From positions 140,379 through 204,378 of the forward strand of contig JAEZCO010000007.1 in assembly GCA_023433505.1 (NCBI GenBank): DNA of 64,000 bases, given 5' to 3'. A program made the translations under genes and the position numbers. The notes under the pieces were generated by a model. The model did no database searches. It saw nothing but the letters and a program-made list of their open reading frames with translations, and was not told the origin of the DNA. Below, piece by piece: positions 63,051-64,000 of the stretch. Source of the DNA: Bacillota bacterium. GTDB taxonomy: Bacteria; Bacillota; Clostridia; Acetivibrionales; DTU013. Position 1 is the stretch's first letter. Each line of letters begins with the position of its first letter.

Positions 63051-63866
63051 TTATATTTTTCCCAATGGTATTTGTATTTCGGTCAAGTATTTATCAGGGC
63101 TTTCCTCATTCCACGGCCCGCGGTGAACAATTTGTCTGCTCTGCCCACTCATCTTATATTGACTATGCGATTCTAACCAGTTGGCAAAGGCAAGATACGC
63201 ACCCCCAATATTTTCAAAAGGCCCATATACCATAGTACATGCCATAATCGGTACAAGCTCCGTATTCCGATAGGTAAAACCACACATATCCTTTCCCATC
63301 TGGGCCACGTGCGCACATATTTCAATATCAACATCTGTTTCCCTGTACTCTGTGTCGTGATAGATGGTAAAGGTATCGTTTGAAATGGGGATATTATTTT
63401 CGTCTGCAAAAGCCGACATTTCTTTCCACAATTGCCCCTCGACATAATAATCACGGACAATTCGCCTTAAAGAAAACACTTGATAAGCCGGAATAGATTT
63501 GATGGAAACATTGTAGTGTATCGTTATTTTTTCCTGTCGAATATCCCTTTTTGCGAGTTCAATCATAGATAGCTTGTCCTGTTCAGCCTTAATTGCGCTC
63601 TCAATTTCCAGACGTTTATTTTCAAGCTGATTTGTAATAAATTCATTATCCCAATTATTAAGAAAAACCGCAATTTCAGAGACATTGAAGCCTAAATCCC
63701 GTAAAAATATAATCTTGTTCAAAGTGGAAATTTGTACTGTGGAATACAGTCTGTAATTTGTAAATTTGTCAATTTCCGCAGGTTTTAGCAAGCCTGTCTC
63801 ATCATAATATCTTAACATTCGAATGGATACTTGCGTTAATTTAGAAAACTCACCTATTTTGAACAT
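63051..63866 (-). CDS. MerR-family regulator with GyrI-like effector domain
   Basis: 271 aa. The winged HTH (FKIGEFSKLTQVSIRMLRYYDETG) occupies residues 1-70, followed by a dimerisation coiled coil (about 75-115) and a GyrI-like ligand domain to the end (FSLRRIVRDYYVEG, YRETDVDIEIC). It should twist and activate the 19-base-spacer promoter in front of the TrmO-like gene. The start ATG has no ribosome site; the 3' end of a group II intron lies nine bases upstream. Confidence 0.9.
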   Translation of the reverse strand: MFKIGEFSKLTQVSIRMLRYYDETGLLKPAEIDKFTNYRLYSTVQISTLNKIIFLRDLGFNVSEIAVFLNNWDNEFITNQLENKRLEIESAIKAEQDKLSMIELAKRDIRQEKITIHYNVSIKSIPAYQVFSLRRIVRDYYVEGQLWKEMSAFADENNIPISNDTFTIYHDTEYRETDVDIEICAHVAQMGKDMCGFTYRNTELVPIMACTMVYGPFENIGGAYLAFANWLESHSQYKMSGQSRQIVHRGPWNEESPDKYLTEIQIPLGKI

Positions 63867-63874
63867 TCACATCA

Positions 63875-64000
<126 letters not shown>

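Overview
The window looks like a chromosomal segment of an anaerobic, plant-polysaccharide-degrading Clostridia (Firmicutes), probably a Lachnospiraceae or Ruminiclostridium-type organism. The signs are strong GGAGG ribosome sites, GTG and TTG starts, sugar ABC importers without their own ATPase, membrane AraC regulators fused to Cache sensors, EFR1-type ferredoxin, ICE debris and a group II intron. This assignment is inference from gene content. I saw no rRNA, tRNA or CRISPR array.

Region 1 (1-36 kb) is a carbohydrate-utilisation island, almost all on the minus strand. A LacI-controlled operon (5.4 kb down to the left edge) encodes an RpiB-type isomerase, an ADP-ribosylglycohydrolase-fold enzyme, an alpha/beta hydrolase, a TIM-barrel sugar isomerase/epimerase and a two-subunit transketolase; it continues past the window. 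Next come a secreted beta-helix glycosidase-like protein with a C-terminal add-on domain, the LacI regulator, a membrane AraC regulator and a second ADP-ribosylglycohydrolase. From 31.3 down to 14.2 kb runs an unusual transport cluster: two solute-binding proteins (one with tandem carbohydrate-binding-like modules), four permeases, a DUF5696-like surface protein, a Yip1-family membrane protein, an NHL/TPR membrane protein and a large beta-helix/CBM6-like enzyme. No ABC ATPase is present, so a shared MsmX-type ATPase is assumed. A third beta-helix protein and a GH31 enzyme with a divergent AraC regulator close the island. The likely flow is: surface enzymes cut a pectin- or xylan-like glycan, the importer takes up oligosaccharides, cytoplasmic enzymes trim them, and the isomerase/transketolase operon feeds an unusual pentose into the pentose phosphate pool.

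Region 2 (37-46 kb) is housekeeping and stress genes: NmrA-like reductase, Fe/Mn superoxide dismutase, gluzincin protease, arginase-family protein, GNAT acetyltransferase, tautomerase, a dienelactone hydrolase plus radical SAM/SPASM/SEC-C pair, a small P-loop kinase-like protein, and two chimeric gene remnants.

Region 3 (46-54 kb) is a second sugar locus: LplB/LplC-type permeases, a lipoprotein binding protein and a Cache-HAMP-AraC regulator, divergent from an agarase-like clan GH-A enzyme. Mirrored operator-like sites lie between the two promoters.

Region 4 (54-64 kb) is an accessory zone: VOC protein, lipoprotein, YetF-like protein, CPBP protease with TetR, EFR1 ferredoxin with divergent TetR, acyltransferase, and MerR with a TrmO-like methyltransferase. 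Between these lie pieces of integrative-element sigma-like genes, a fused histidine kinase/ABC remnant, duplicated hairpin elements, and at the right edge the 3' end of a group II intron.
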